This document shows, piece after piece, positions 1 to 5,531 of a DNA stretch of 7,292 bases. The translations under genes were made by a program, and so were the position numbers. The stretch is taken from contig CAVCIU010000064.1 of the NCBI GenBank assembly GCA_963602355.1, positions 1 through 7,292 of the forward strand, given 5' to 3'. Position 1 is the first letter of the stretch. Each line of letters starts with the position of its first letter. The notes under the pieces are model-generated. The model worked only from the letters and a program-made list of their open reading frames with translations, ran no database searches and was not told where the DNA came from. The stretch comes from UBA791 sp963602355 (lineage in GTDB: Bacteria; Cyanobacteriota; Vampirovibrionia; Gastranaerophilales; Gastranaerophilaceae).

Positions 1-433
1 AACCAGGTTCTCTGTGGTTTTTAGAACCGTGAGCCATTGGTCCTCTTGAGAAGTTCCATCTTTTTACTGTACCTTGGAAACCTTTACCAATTGATGTACC
101 TGTTACATCAACTTTTTCTACGTCTGCCAATACAGATACTGGAATTTCTTGTCCTACTGTATAATCTTGAGGATTATCTACTCTGAATTCTTGTAGATGT
201 CTTAAATTTTCTACATTGTTTTTCTTTAAGTGCCCAATTTCAGCTTTTGTTAAGTGTTTTTCTTTTGCTGCAATTGTACCTACTTGAATTGCATTGTAAC
301 CATCAGTTTCTTCAGTTTTAACTTGAGTTACAACCATTTTTGAAACTTTTATTACTGTAACTGGAATTGCTAGACCGTGTTCATCAAAAACTTGTGTCAT
401 TCCTAGTTTTTCACCTATTACACCAAGTGTCAT
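1..433 (-). CDS. rplC: 50S ribosomal protein L3, C-terminus cut off by window edge
   Basis: L3 binds 23S rRNA near the peptidyl transferase centre and is among the first proteins to assemble on the large subunit. The visible 144 residues begin MTLGVIGEKLGMTQVFDE, the characteristic L3 opening (G-x-K-x-GMTQ-F). The later segment GTSIGKGFQGTVKRW followed by GPMAHGSKNHREPG is the conserved L3 loop region. The family is usually about 200-215 residues, so roughly 60-70 residues lie beyond position 1. The ATG at 433-431 is preceded by AAAGGA with about 8 bases of spacing, a good ribosome-binding site. It lies 165 bp downstream of rpsJ on the same strand, as expected for the S10 ribosomal cluster, but with an unusually long structured spacer. 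Identification is from recognised family sequence and is very secure. Confidence 0.97.
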   Translation of the reverse strand, partial: MTLGVIGEKLGMTQVFDEHGLAIPVTVIKVSKMVVTQVKTEETDGYNAIQVGTIAAKEKHLTKAEIGHLKKNNVENLRHLQEFRVDNPQDYTVGQEIPVSVLADVEKVDVTGTSIGKGFQGTVKRWNFSRGPMAHGSKNHREPG

Positions 434-598
434 AATTTTCGTCCTTTCTTCCCCTTCAAGGGTTCTTCTTGTGATTGCTACCCTCTAGACTGCCTAGAGC
501 CGTAGTTCGCATTATTGCTTAACGCATAAATGATTTGTTGTTTGACTGTTTATTTATACTCGCCTTTTATAGGCGAGTTTTGAGCTATGTTTTAAAAA
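434..598 (-). promoter_or_regulatory. Structured rpsJ-rplC spacer, possible leader controlling L3 and downstream ribosomal genes
   Basis: This 165-bp gap holds no gene. Going with transcription it contains a perfect 7-bp inverted repeat (ACTCGCC at 558-564, GGCGAGT at 572-578, 7-nt loop), then a 6-bp one (CTCTAG 483-488 / CTAGAG 494-499, 5-nt loop). A tight CCCTT/AAGGG hairpin (452-462) follows just before the rplC ribosome-binding site. AGGGT (480-484 on the minus strand) could instead pair with ACCCT (459-463), which would disrupt both of the last two hairpins. The first hairpin is followed in the direction of transcription by ATAAATAAA, not a T-run, so it is not a classical terminator. Ribosomal-protein operons are often autoregulated through such leaders, but no known leader family is recognised here. 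I see no convincing second promoter. Confidence 0.45.
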
Positions 599-916
599 TT
601 ATAATTTTACTTCGATATCAACACCAGCAGGTAAATCTAATCTGCTTAATTCTTCTGTTGTTTGTTGAGAAGCATCGTAAATGTCGATAATTCTTTTGTG
701 TGTTCTTAGTTCAAAGTGTTCACGAGATTTTTTATCTACGTGTGGTGAACGTAATACACAGTAAATTCTTCTTTTTGTTGGTAGAGGAATTGGTCCTGCT
801 ACTTTTGCATCTGTTCTTTTTGCTGTTTCTACAATTTTTTCTGCTGAAACATCAATCAATTTGTGATCAAATGCTTTTAAACATACTCTTATTCTTTGTC
901 TGTTTGTAGTTGACAT
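599..916 (-). CDS. rpsJ: 30S ribosomal protein S10
   Basis: S10 sits in the 30S head. In many bacteria it also acts as NusE in transcription antitermination with NusB. The 105-residue product is the normal family length. It shows RIRVCLKAFDHKLID near the start, then GPIPLPTKRRIYCVLRSPHVDKKSREHFE with the conserved loop, then THKRIIDIYD and a C-terminal LDLPAGVDIEVKL, all hallmark S10 segments. The ATG at 916-914 follows AAAGGAAA with suitable spacing. It has its own near-consensus promoter (986-1014) and is the first gene of the ribosomal block here, with rplC next. In many cyanobacteria rpsJ follows tuf in the str operon. Here an unrelated operon ends upstream instead. Confidence 0.98.
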   Translation of the reverse strand: MSTTNRQRIRVCLKAFDHKLIDVSAEKIVETAKRTDAKVAGPIPLPTKRRIYCVLRSPHVDKKSREHFELRTHKRIIDIYDASQQTTEELSRLDLPAGVDIEVKL

Positions 917-985
917 TGTTTATTTCCTTTTCTTACTTATTGTATAACCTTTTTGCATACTAATATACAGCTCTGTGCATTAAAA

Positions 986-1014
986 ATCGTATATCAAACA
1001 TTTTTTAGTGTCAA
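986..1014 (-). promoter_or_regulatory. Sigma70-type promoter for rpsJ and the ribosomal cluster
   Basis: On the minus strand TTGACA (1014-1009, perfect -35) is followed by 17 bases and TACGAT (991-986, a 4/6 -10 box matching T, A, A and T at the key positions). An overlapping TATACG with 15-bp spacing is a weaker alternative. Transcription would begin near 979, giving an rpsJ 5' leader of about 63 nt that ends in a good ribosome-binding site. The promoter lies inside the 152-bp gap between the DUF6485-like gene and rpsJ. The rest of that gap is AT-rich, with a weak imperfect CTTTATTAA/TTAAATAAAG inverted repeat (about 1038-1063) that lacks a T-run. Confidence 0.7.
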
Positions 1015-1068
1015 CATAACGTTTTTTAATTTGTTTACTTTATTTAATAATTGTTAATAAAGATTTGT

Positions 1069-1269
1069 TTAAACTCTATCTTTCATAATTTTTACAAAAT
1101 TTTTAATACTTCTATCATAAGTTGCTTCACCAGCTGCAGTAAAGAAGCACCCTGGAATTTCGCCATTTTCTCTGTGTGCTCTTACACATTCACAACACAA
1201 ACCTCTTTTTGAACAGCTTGTATATGTACATGTGCAACCAATTTTATTTTCATCTCTTCTACATTCCAT
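1069..1269 (-). CDS. Small cysteine-rich protein, DUF6485-like
   Basis: This is a 66-residue protein of unknown function. It has eight cysteines at positions 3, 12, 14, 19, 25, 26, 28 and 41, including C-x-C and CC-x-C clusters, followed by RAHRENGEIPGCFF and a helical tail containing TYDRSIKNF. I recognise this layout from memory as the DUF6485-type family found in many anaerobes. The cysteines suggest zinc or iron-sulfur binding, but that is inference. There is no signal peptide or membrane segment, so it should be cytoplasmic. The ATG at 1269 has an excellent AAGGAG site 8 bases upstream, partly overlapping the queH stop region. With a 16-bp gap it is evidently the last gene of the lysC operon. 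The small size is normal for the family, not a truncation. Confidence 0.75.
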   Translation of the reverse strand: MECRRDENKIGCTCTYTSCSKRGLCCECVRAHRENGEIPGCFFTAAGEATYDRSIKNFVKIMKDRV

Positions 1270-1285
1270 GTCTTTTACTCCTTAT

Positions 1286-1840
1286 TTATTTTCTAAAACT
1301 GTACTTACAACCACAATAATTTTGACGATACAAACCTAAACCATTTGCAATTTTATTAGTTTTCAAAAATCCATCTTTCTTTTTAAAATCGACAGCCAAA
1401 AATTCTAATCCAAAATCATTTGCAATTCTTTCGCCAATTTCCTTCAAATGTTGAAAATTTTTATGCGGACTTATCGCAATTGAGGTTGTAAAAATATTTA
1501 TCCCTAATTCTTTTGCCTTTTTGGCAGACTGAGTTAAACGAAGTTCAAAACATTTATCACATCTTTTACCTCGTTCTGGCTCATCTTCATACCCGTGAAT
1601 ATAATTTTCAAATTCTTGAGTATCGTAATGTTCTTCTATTAATTCCACTCCATAATGATTGCACAAAGTTCTTTGAGCTTCCAATCTCTTTATATAATCA
1701 TTTACCGGCTGTATATTCGGATTATAGAAATACACAACCGGTAAATATTGATTATCTATTAAGTATTCGATTGGATATCCTGAACAGATTCCGCAACAAG
1801 CATGGAGTAGAACTCTACTATTGCTTTTTTGCTCCTGCAT
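1286..1840 (-). CDS. queH: Epoxyqueuosine reductase QueH (DUF208 family)
   Basis: QueH reduces epoxyqueuosine to queuosine at the tRNA wobble position, the last step of the pathway, and replaces the cobalamin-dependent QueG. The 184-residue protein has the family's cysteine motifs: LLHACCGICS near the N-terminus (C15, C16, C19), RGKRCDKCFELRL (C94, C97) and a C-terminal YRQNYCGCKYS (C176, C178). It also has FTTSIAISPHKN in the middle. These cysteines are the ones expected to hold an iron-sulfur cluster and an additional iron. I chose the ATG at 1840. A TTG at 1843 directly before it could also start translation. Either start lies inside the end of the VKOR-DsbA gene (23 or 26 bp overlap), and no strong ribosome-binding site precedes it, so translational coupling is likely. 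Short single-domain length is normal for bacterial QueH. Confidence 0.9.
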   Translation of the reverse strand: MQEQKSNSRVLLHACCGICSGYPIEYLIDNQYLPVVYFYNPNIQPVNDYIKRLEAQRTLCNHYGVELIEEHYDTQEFENYIHGYEDEPERGKRCDKCFELRLTQSAKKAKELGINIFTTSIAISPHKNFQHLKEIGERIANDFGLEFLAVDFKKKDGFLKTNKIANGLGLYRQNYCGCKYSFRK

Positions 1841-3032
1841 CAATTAATATCGCTTTCACTTCGTTATATGGTTTTAAGCCCATATATAATTGTCCTTTTA
1901 CTGAGAATGCTGGTGTACCACCTAAGTTCATTTGAGAAGCTTCATCAATGTTAGCTAAGATTTCAGCATTGATTTTTGGATCTTTCATATCTTTTTTCAA
2001 TTTATCAACATCGAAACCTTGAGTTTTTGCTGCTGTGTAAACTTCATCGATTGAACCAGCTTTTTCTTCAAATAACAAGTTAACCATATTCCAGAATTTA
2101 CCTTGGTTTCTTGCAGCTAAAGCTAATCTAGCATAATCACAAGCACCTACGTGGAATGGATTTGGAATATTTTTGTTACATGCATTATCTAATGGATAGT
2201 GAACAAATTCGATTTTTACGTTAGAAAAATCTTTTGCAACTTTGTGCATTAATCTGTTTTCCATTACACAATATGGGCACATCAAGTCTGAATACATTTT
2301 AACTACAACTTTACCGTTTTCGTTACCTAAAACGTTACCTTTTGCAACGTCCGCGTATTCATTGCCTTGCATATTGTACAATTGATCCATAAATTTAATA
2401 TCTTTAATTTGAGGAGCGAAAACATAAGTTGTTGATGTAACAGTTAAGAATACGATTACAAGAACTAATGTAATCCAGAATGCTTTTGTATATTTTTTAA
2501 CTGCTTCTACGAAATCAACGATAGATGTTTTTAATGAAGCACCAAAAGTTTCTCCTGCAAATTCTGATGCAAATAATGCGATAAATAAGTTAATGAAATA
2601 TGTAACTACGCAAAGTACACAAATCATTTTCAATGAAATAAAGCTTACTAAAGCTAAAATCATTGATACTAAGAATGAAAATAAACCTAAAGTTGCGATA
2701 TAGCTACATGGATTTTTGAAAACTTCCATCCAACCAAAACCTTTAAGGCTTTTCAATTTTTCTGAACCTAATAAAACTACAACAATTAGGTAAAATACCA
2801 TTCCCCAATATGCAAGAGGAATACCTAAAAATTGTGCATTGACTGATTTAGCCACGCCGTCGCAGTTTACGACAGGATTGTTAGCATCTGTACAGAAACT
2901 TGGACCAGCAGCTGGGTTAAAGTTTGCGTTGTTATAAACAACTGCCAAAGCAATAGTTGCAATAAAGCCTAAAATAGCTAATAAAAACAAAATTGCTTTT
3001 TTGGAAATTTTGATTTCAATAGTTTTTTCCAT
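1818..3032 (-). CDS. VKOR-DsbA fusion: membrane disulfide-bond-forming enzyme
   Basis: This 404-residue protein combines a vitamin K epoxide reductase (VKOR) membrane domain with a DsbA-like thioredoxin-fold domain. It forms disulfides in exported proteins and passes electrons to quinone, doing the job of DsbB plus DsbA. Five membrane spans are visible (about 13-33, 72-89, 110-131, 136-155 and 184-206). VKOR cysteines are present as a loop pair C47/C57 and the quinone-proximal CVLC (C138, C141). The DsbA domain starts near 225 with CPYC (C252-C255) and the cis-proline motif GGTP (P374). The extra cysteines C285 and C298 resemble those seen in related DsbA proteins. The ATG at 3032 follows GAAAGGAAA, 17 bp after lysC. 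No essential residue appears missing. Such fusions are well known in cyanobacteria. Which exported proteins it oxidises cannot be read here. Confidence 0.93.
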   Translation of the reverse strand: MEKTIEIKISKKAILFLLAILGFIATIALAVVYNNANFNPAAGPSFCTDANNPVVNCDGVAKSVNAQFLGIPLAYWGMVFYLIVVVLLGSEKLKSLKGFGWMEVFKNPCSYIATLGLFSFLVSMILALVSFISLKMICVLCVVTYFINLFIALFASEFAGETFGASLKTSIVDFVEAVKKYTKAFWITLVLVIVFLTVTSTTYVFAPQIKDIKFMDQLYNMQGNEYADVAKGNVLGNENGKVVVKMYSDLMCPYCVMENRLMHKVAKDFSNVKIEFVHYPLDNACNKNIPNPFHVGACDYARLALAARNQGKFWNMVNLLFEEKAGSIDEVYTAAKTQGFDVDKLKKDMKDPKINAEILANIDEASQMNLGGTPAFSVKGQLYMGLKPYNEVKAILIDAGAKKQ

Positions 3033-3049
3033 AGTAAATTGTTTCCTTT

Positions 3050-3577
3050 CTATAATGTTGGAGGCAAAGTGCCTTTAACTTCTACGATATCATTGCTGTT
3101 TAATTTGAAAGCTTCGTGAATTTTATTGCAAGCCATTTCAGCTTTTTCACCGTCTATCAAACAACTAATTTTGATTTCAGATGTTGAAATCATTTTAATA
3201 TTAACGTCTAAATCAGCAAGAGTTTCAAACATCAATGCAGCAACACCCGGTTTATCCATCATACCTGCACCTACGATTGAAAGTTTTGCTGTGTTTTCAT
3301 CTAAGTGAATTTCTTTAGCACCAACTTCATCTTTCATTGCTTCTAAGATTTCCATTGTTTTTTCTTTATCTTCTCTATTGATAGTAAACGCAATGTCGTT
3401 AGTGTTATTAAAAGATTTTGCATATGATTGGATAATCATATCTACGGTAATATTGCTATGAGCTAACTTTTTAAAGATTTTAGCCGCAATACCAGGTTCA
3501 TCTTTAACTTCGCACATAACAACTCTTATTTGCGTAAAGTCGACAGCAACGCCAACGACTGGTTTATCTAATTCCAT
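3050..3577 (-). CDS. Probable internally initiated aspartokinase regulatory (beta) subunit
   Basis: Inside lysC an in-frame ATG (3577-3575, residue M249) is preceded by CAGGAG with exactly 8 bases of spacing, a better ribosome-binding site than that of the full-length gene. Starting here would give a 175-residue protein containing only the two ACT domains, beginning MELDKPVVGVAVD. In Bacillus subtilis, Corynebacterium glutamicum and Thermus, an in-frame internal start of the aspartokinase gene at about this position makes a beta subunit that assembles with the full-length alpha subunit. The position here, in the linker just before the first ACT domain, matches that arrangement. The SD bases also encode T-G-A of ITGAKDM, so protein-level conservation could explain part of the signal. 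Expression is inferred. Confidence 0.55.
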   Translation of the reverse strand: MELDKPVVGVAVDFTQIRVVMCEVKDEPGIAAKIFKKLAHSNITVDMIIQSYAKSFNNTNDIAFTINREDKEKTMEILEAMKDEVGAKEIHLDENTAKLSIVGAGMMDKPGVAALMFETLADLDVNIKMISTSEIKISCLIDGEKAEMACNKIHEAFKLNSNDIVEVKGTLPPTL

Positions 3578-4321
3578 ATCTTTTGCTCCTGTAATCATTG
3601 TACCTAAATCGTCAGTATAGAAGCTACTTCTTACTCTCAATGGTAAGCTGAACTTTTTAGCTGTTTCAACTGAACGTGGGTGCATTACACCAGCACCTAC
3701 CCTTGCAAGTTCTAACATTTCGTCATAAGTAATAGTGTCTAATTTAGTAGCATTTTTAACCATTCTAGGGTCTGATGTGTAAACACCTTGAACATCTGTG
3801 TAAATATCACATCGTTCCGCGCCTAAAGATGCAGCGATTGCAACAGCAGATGTATCAGAACCACCTCTGCCTAAAGTTGTGATTTCTCCGTCTTTTGTAA
3901 CACCTTGAAATCCTGCTACTACAACAATTTTACCTGAATTCAAGTTTTGTTTTAATCTTGAAGTTTCAATATTTAAAATTCTTGCTTTTGTGTGTAAATC
4001 CTCTGTAATAATACCAACTTGCATAGCATTCATACTAACTGCATCATAACCCTTAGCTTGAATAGCCATTGTCAATAAAGCGATAGAAATGCCTTCACCA
4101 GTTGATAGCAACATATCCATTTCTCTAGGAGATGGAACATCTGAAATTTGTTTTGCCAAAGTAACCAAATGGTCTGTAGTATGACCCATTGCAGATACAA
4201 CAACTACAACGTCATTACCTTTTTCTTTTTCTGCAACTACAGTCTCTGCAACCTTTTTAATTCTATCAGTATCGGCTACTGATGTTCCGCCAAATTTTTG
4301 TACGACTACGTTCTTTGTCAT
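3050..4321 (-). CDS. lysC: Aspartate kinase with two ACT domains
   Basis: It phosphorylates L-aspartate with ATP, the committed step toward lysine (and diaminopimelate), threonine and methionine. The 423-residue protein starts with QKFGGTSVAD, the aspartokinase signature (K9, G11, G12). It has STGE (73-76), VAGFQGVTKDGEITTLGRGG around 135-154, SDTSA, and YTSDPR (181-186). Tandem ACT domains, the allosteric amino-acid-binding part, occupy about 265-340 and 346-415, including DMIIQS and the second-domain motif MISTSEIKIS. Length and order match the 400-odd-residue class found in Bacillus, Corynebacterium and cyanobacteria. It is the first gene of a four-gene operon and has a strong promoter just upstream. 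Its own ribosome-binding site (AAGAGTG) is modest, weaker than one inside the gene at 3586-3591. The paralogue specificity (lysine or threonine inhibition) cannot be read from sequence alone. Confidence 0.96.
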   Translation of the reverse strand: MTKNVVVQKFGGTSVADTDRIKKVAETVVAEKEKGNDVVVVVSAMGHTTDHLVTLAKQISDVPSPREMDMLLSTGEGISIALLTMAIQAKGYDAVSMNAMQVGIITEDLHTKARILNIETSRLKQNLNSGKIVVVAGFQGVTKDGEITTLGRGGSDTSAVAIAASLGAERCDIYTDVQGVYTSDPRMVKNATKLDTITYDEMLELARVGAGVMHPRSVETAKKFSLPLRVRSSFYTDDLGTMITGAKDMELDKPVVGVAVDFTQIRVVMCEVKDEPGIAAKIFKKLAHSNITVDMIIQSYAKSFNNTNDIAFTINREDKEKTMEILEAMKDEVGAKEIHLDENTAKLSIVGAGMMDKPGVAALMFETLADLDVNIKMISTSEIKISCLIDGEKAEMACNKIHEAFKLNSNDIVEVKGTLPPTL

Positions 4322-4331
4322 AATTTCACTC

Positions 4332-4345
4332 TTATACTAGTATAA
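4332..4345. promoter_or_regulatory. Perfect 14-bp palindrome in the lysC leader, candidate operator
   Basis: TTATACTAGTATAA reads the same on both strands. It lies between the inferred lysC transcription start (about 4354) and the start codon at 4321, so a dimeric regulator bound here could block transcription or a hairpin could affect initiation. AT-rich DNA makes short palindromes more likely by chance, and no regulator is known for it. Confidence 0.35.
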
Positions 4346-4360
4346 TATATATCGAGATTA

Positions 4361-4389
4361 ATTATAACCTTATAAATTTAGTTTGGCAA
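4361..4389 (-). promoter_or_regulatory. Sigma70-type promoter for the lysC operon
   Basis: On the minus strand TTGCCA (4389-4384, 5/6 match to the -35) is separated by 17 bases from TATAAT (4366-4361, perfect -10). The start of transcription would fall near 4354, giving a leader of only about 32 nt. That is too short for a lysine riboswitch. The -35 lies 24 bp past the kdsC stop, with no terminator between, so some read-through from fliO-kdsC into lysC is possible. Confidence 0.75.
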
Positions 4390-4412
4390 GTGGTGTAACA
4401 ATAAAGAAACGA

Positions 4413-4904
4413 CTATTTTTTGTATTCTAAAATTCTATCTACAATTTCTCTAAAAGCGCCTTCTCCACCATTGTTTTCGGTAACTTGAATATTTTTAATT
4501 TTTAAAATCGATTTGTGAGCATTTTTTACAGTAACTTTAAACTTTGCCATTTCTAGACATTCTCTGTCGTTCACATCATCGCCAATATAAACATATTCAT
4601 CATCTTTTAATTCATATTTCGCTAAAATATTTTGAAGAACAGCCTTTTTAAGTCTAATATTTCCGTGAACATCTTTTATGCTAAATTTTTCTGCAACCAA
4701 GTCCATTGCTGAATTTTCTTCACCAGAAATTATTGCAATTTTAATATCATTCTTTTTCAACAAAGAAAATGCCATTACATCACGAAAATTCAATTTTCTA
4801 GACATGTTTTGATTTTCGTCGATATAAATATTATTATCTGTAATAACACCGTCAAAATCAGTTACAACTAATTTAATATTTTTAGAAAATTTTAACTTGC
4901 CCAT
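4413..4904 (-). CDS. kdsC: KdsC-type HAD phosphatase (3-deoxy-D-manno-octulosonate 8-phosphate phosphatase)
   Basis: It likely removes phosphate from Kdo-8-phosphate, yielding Kdo for lipopolysaccharide inner core, in the cytoplasm. At 163 residues it has the compact C0-type HAD size of this family, with no cap domain. Motifs in order are VTDFDGVITD (nucleophile D16 and acid/base D18), IISGEENSA (S60, motif II), a motif III lysine near K86/K87, and YIGDDVNDRECL (D109, D110, D113, metal binding). The C-terminal GGEGAFREIVDRIL is the glycine-rich tail that reaches the neighbouring active site in KdsC tetramers. Related family members act on sialic- or pseudaminic-type sugar phosphates, so substrate is likely rather than certain. 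It follows the fliO-like gene by 17 bp with only a weak GTGAG-type ribosome-binding site, suggesting coupled translation. No other LPS genes are visible in the window. Confidence 0.88.
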   Translation of the reverse strand: MGKLKFSKNIKLVVTDFDGVITDNNIYIDENQNMSRKLNFRDVMAFSLLKKNDIKIAIISGEENSAMDLVAEKFSIKDVHGNIRLKKAVLQNILAKYELKDDEYVYIGDDVNDRECLEMAKFKVTVKNAHKSILKIKNIQVTENNGGEGAFREIVDRILEYKK

Positions 4905-4921
4905 AACAATTTTTACTCACA

Positions 4922-5467
4922 TTATAGGTACTTTTTATAAAGACCGAAATCTTCGTCATCATCACCGAAATGTTTTTCTTCAACTTCATTTTCTTCATTG
5001 AAAATATTATCCAAAGGTGATTTTTCTTCTTCTTTAATTTCAATCTTGTTATTAATATGTTCTTCTTGAACATCTTCGTGATAATCTCTATCTTTAACTT
5101 CACCTAAATCTTTTAATACAGTCAATTCAGATTGAGTAGCACCTAGTAAAAGTTTTTTACCGTTAACTTCTACAACGTGCAAAGATTGATTGTTATTCAA
5201 ATGAGTTGAAGATAACACAATAATTTTATCTTCAATATCAGAATTTCTAGTTTTTTTAGCCAATTTTGAACCAACAACATTCAATTTTGCATAAATTAAA
5301 CCTGTCAAAAATATTAACGCAATAACAAAAGCCAAAGCTCCTACTACTGAGAAAAGACTAGTTTCGTGAGAGACTTGTGAGTTCAAAATATCATCAACAG
5401 AACACATACCAAAACAAGTTTGTTGAGATACTAAAAATATAATCATGTAATTTAAAAGTTTTTTCAT
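4922..5467 (-). CDS. FliO-like flagellar/type III export accessory membrane protein
   Basis: The 181-residue protein has an N-terminal hydrophobic signal-like stretch (about 4-20), a clear membrane span (about 39-60), and then a small cytoplasmic domain (82-120). This reads IIVLSSTHLNNNQSLHVVEV followed by NGKKLLLGATQSELTVLKDL, which matches the FliO pattern of hydrophobic strands with V-E-V-x-G-K-x-L-L-L-G-x-T. FliO helps assemble the FliP-FliQ-FliR export gate. The tail (122-175) is highly acidic, rich in E and D, and looks disordered; most FliO proteins lack so long an acidic tail. There is no lipobox at C22. Neighbours are kdsC (17 bp downstream) and a divergent histidine kinase, and no fliP, fliQ or fliR is visible. 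The start ATG at 5467 has only a weak AGGT site. It may serve flagella or be a remnant with another role. Confidence 0.68.
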   Translation of the reverse strand: MKKLLNYMIIFLVSQQTCFGMCSVDDILNSQVSHETSLFSVVGALAFVIALIFLTGLIYAKLNVVGSKLAKKTRNSDIEDKIIVLSSTHLNNNQSLHVVEVNGKKLLLGATQSELTVLKDLGEVKDRDYHEDVQEEHINNKIEIKEEEKSPLDNIFNEENEVEEKHFGDDDEDFGLYKKYL

Positions 5468-5531
5468 GTTAAAATACCTATAATAATTTTATATAATATA
5501 TATAACACAAAAAAAATTATTCGGATAAAAT
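5468..5531. promoter_or_regulatory. Divergent promoter region between fliO-like gene and histidine kinase
   Basis: This 64-bp, almost wholly A+T gap must start transcription in both directions unless transcripts come from afar. On the plus strand TATAAT occurs at 5479-5484 and 5492-5497, and on the minus strand several TATTAT/TATATT-like boxes overlap. No convincing -35 element accompanies any of them, so exact starts cannot be assigned. A modest GGAT site precedes the kinase ATG. Confidence 0.35.

Noticed and set aside
558..578. Rho-independent terminator between rpsJ and rplC
   Set aside because: The 7-bp GC-rich stem is good, but transcription continues into ATAAATAAA with no T-run. On the plus strand it has a short TTTT but no gene to terminate.
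700..909. Plus-strand 69-residue hydrophobic frame opposite rpsJ
   Set aside because: It is antisense to S10. The leucine and phenylalanine richness comes from complementing lysine and glutamate codons.
1036..1065. Terminator after the DUF6485-like gene
   Set aside because: Only a weak, imperfect all-A+T inverted repeat with no T-run in the direction of transcription.
1513..1935. Plus-strand 140-residue reading frame opposite queH and VKOR-DsbA
   Set aside because: It lies antisense across two well-identified genes and has no recognisable domain. It is explained as the complement of coding sequence.
4322..4360. Lysine riboswitch before lysC
   Set aside because: The leader inferred from the promoter is only about 32 nt, far shorter than the roughly 170-nt lysine riboswitch, and none of its conserved helices is visible.
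4882..5103. Minus-strand 73-residue lysine-rich frame inside the FliO-like gene
   Set aside because: It is a shifted frame over the acidic, A-rich FliO tail. The lysine and isoleucine content is what a frame shift of GAA-rich codons produces.
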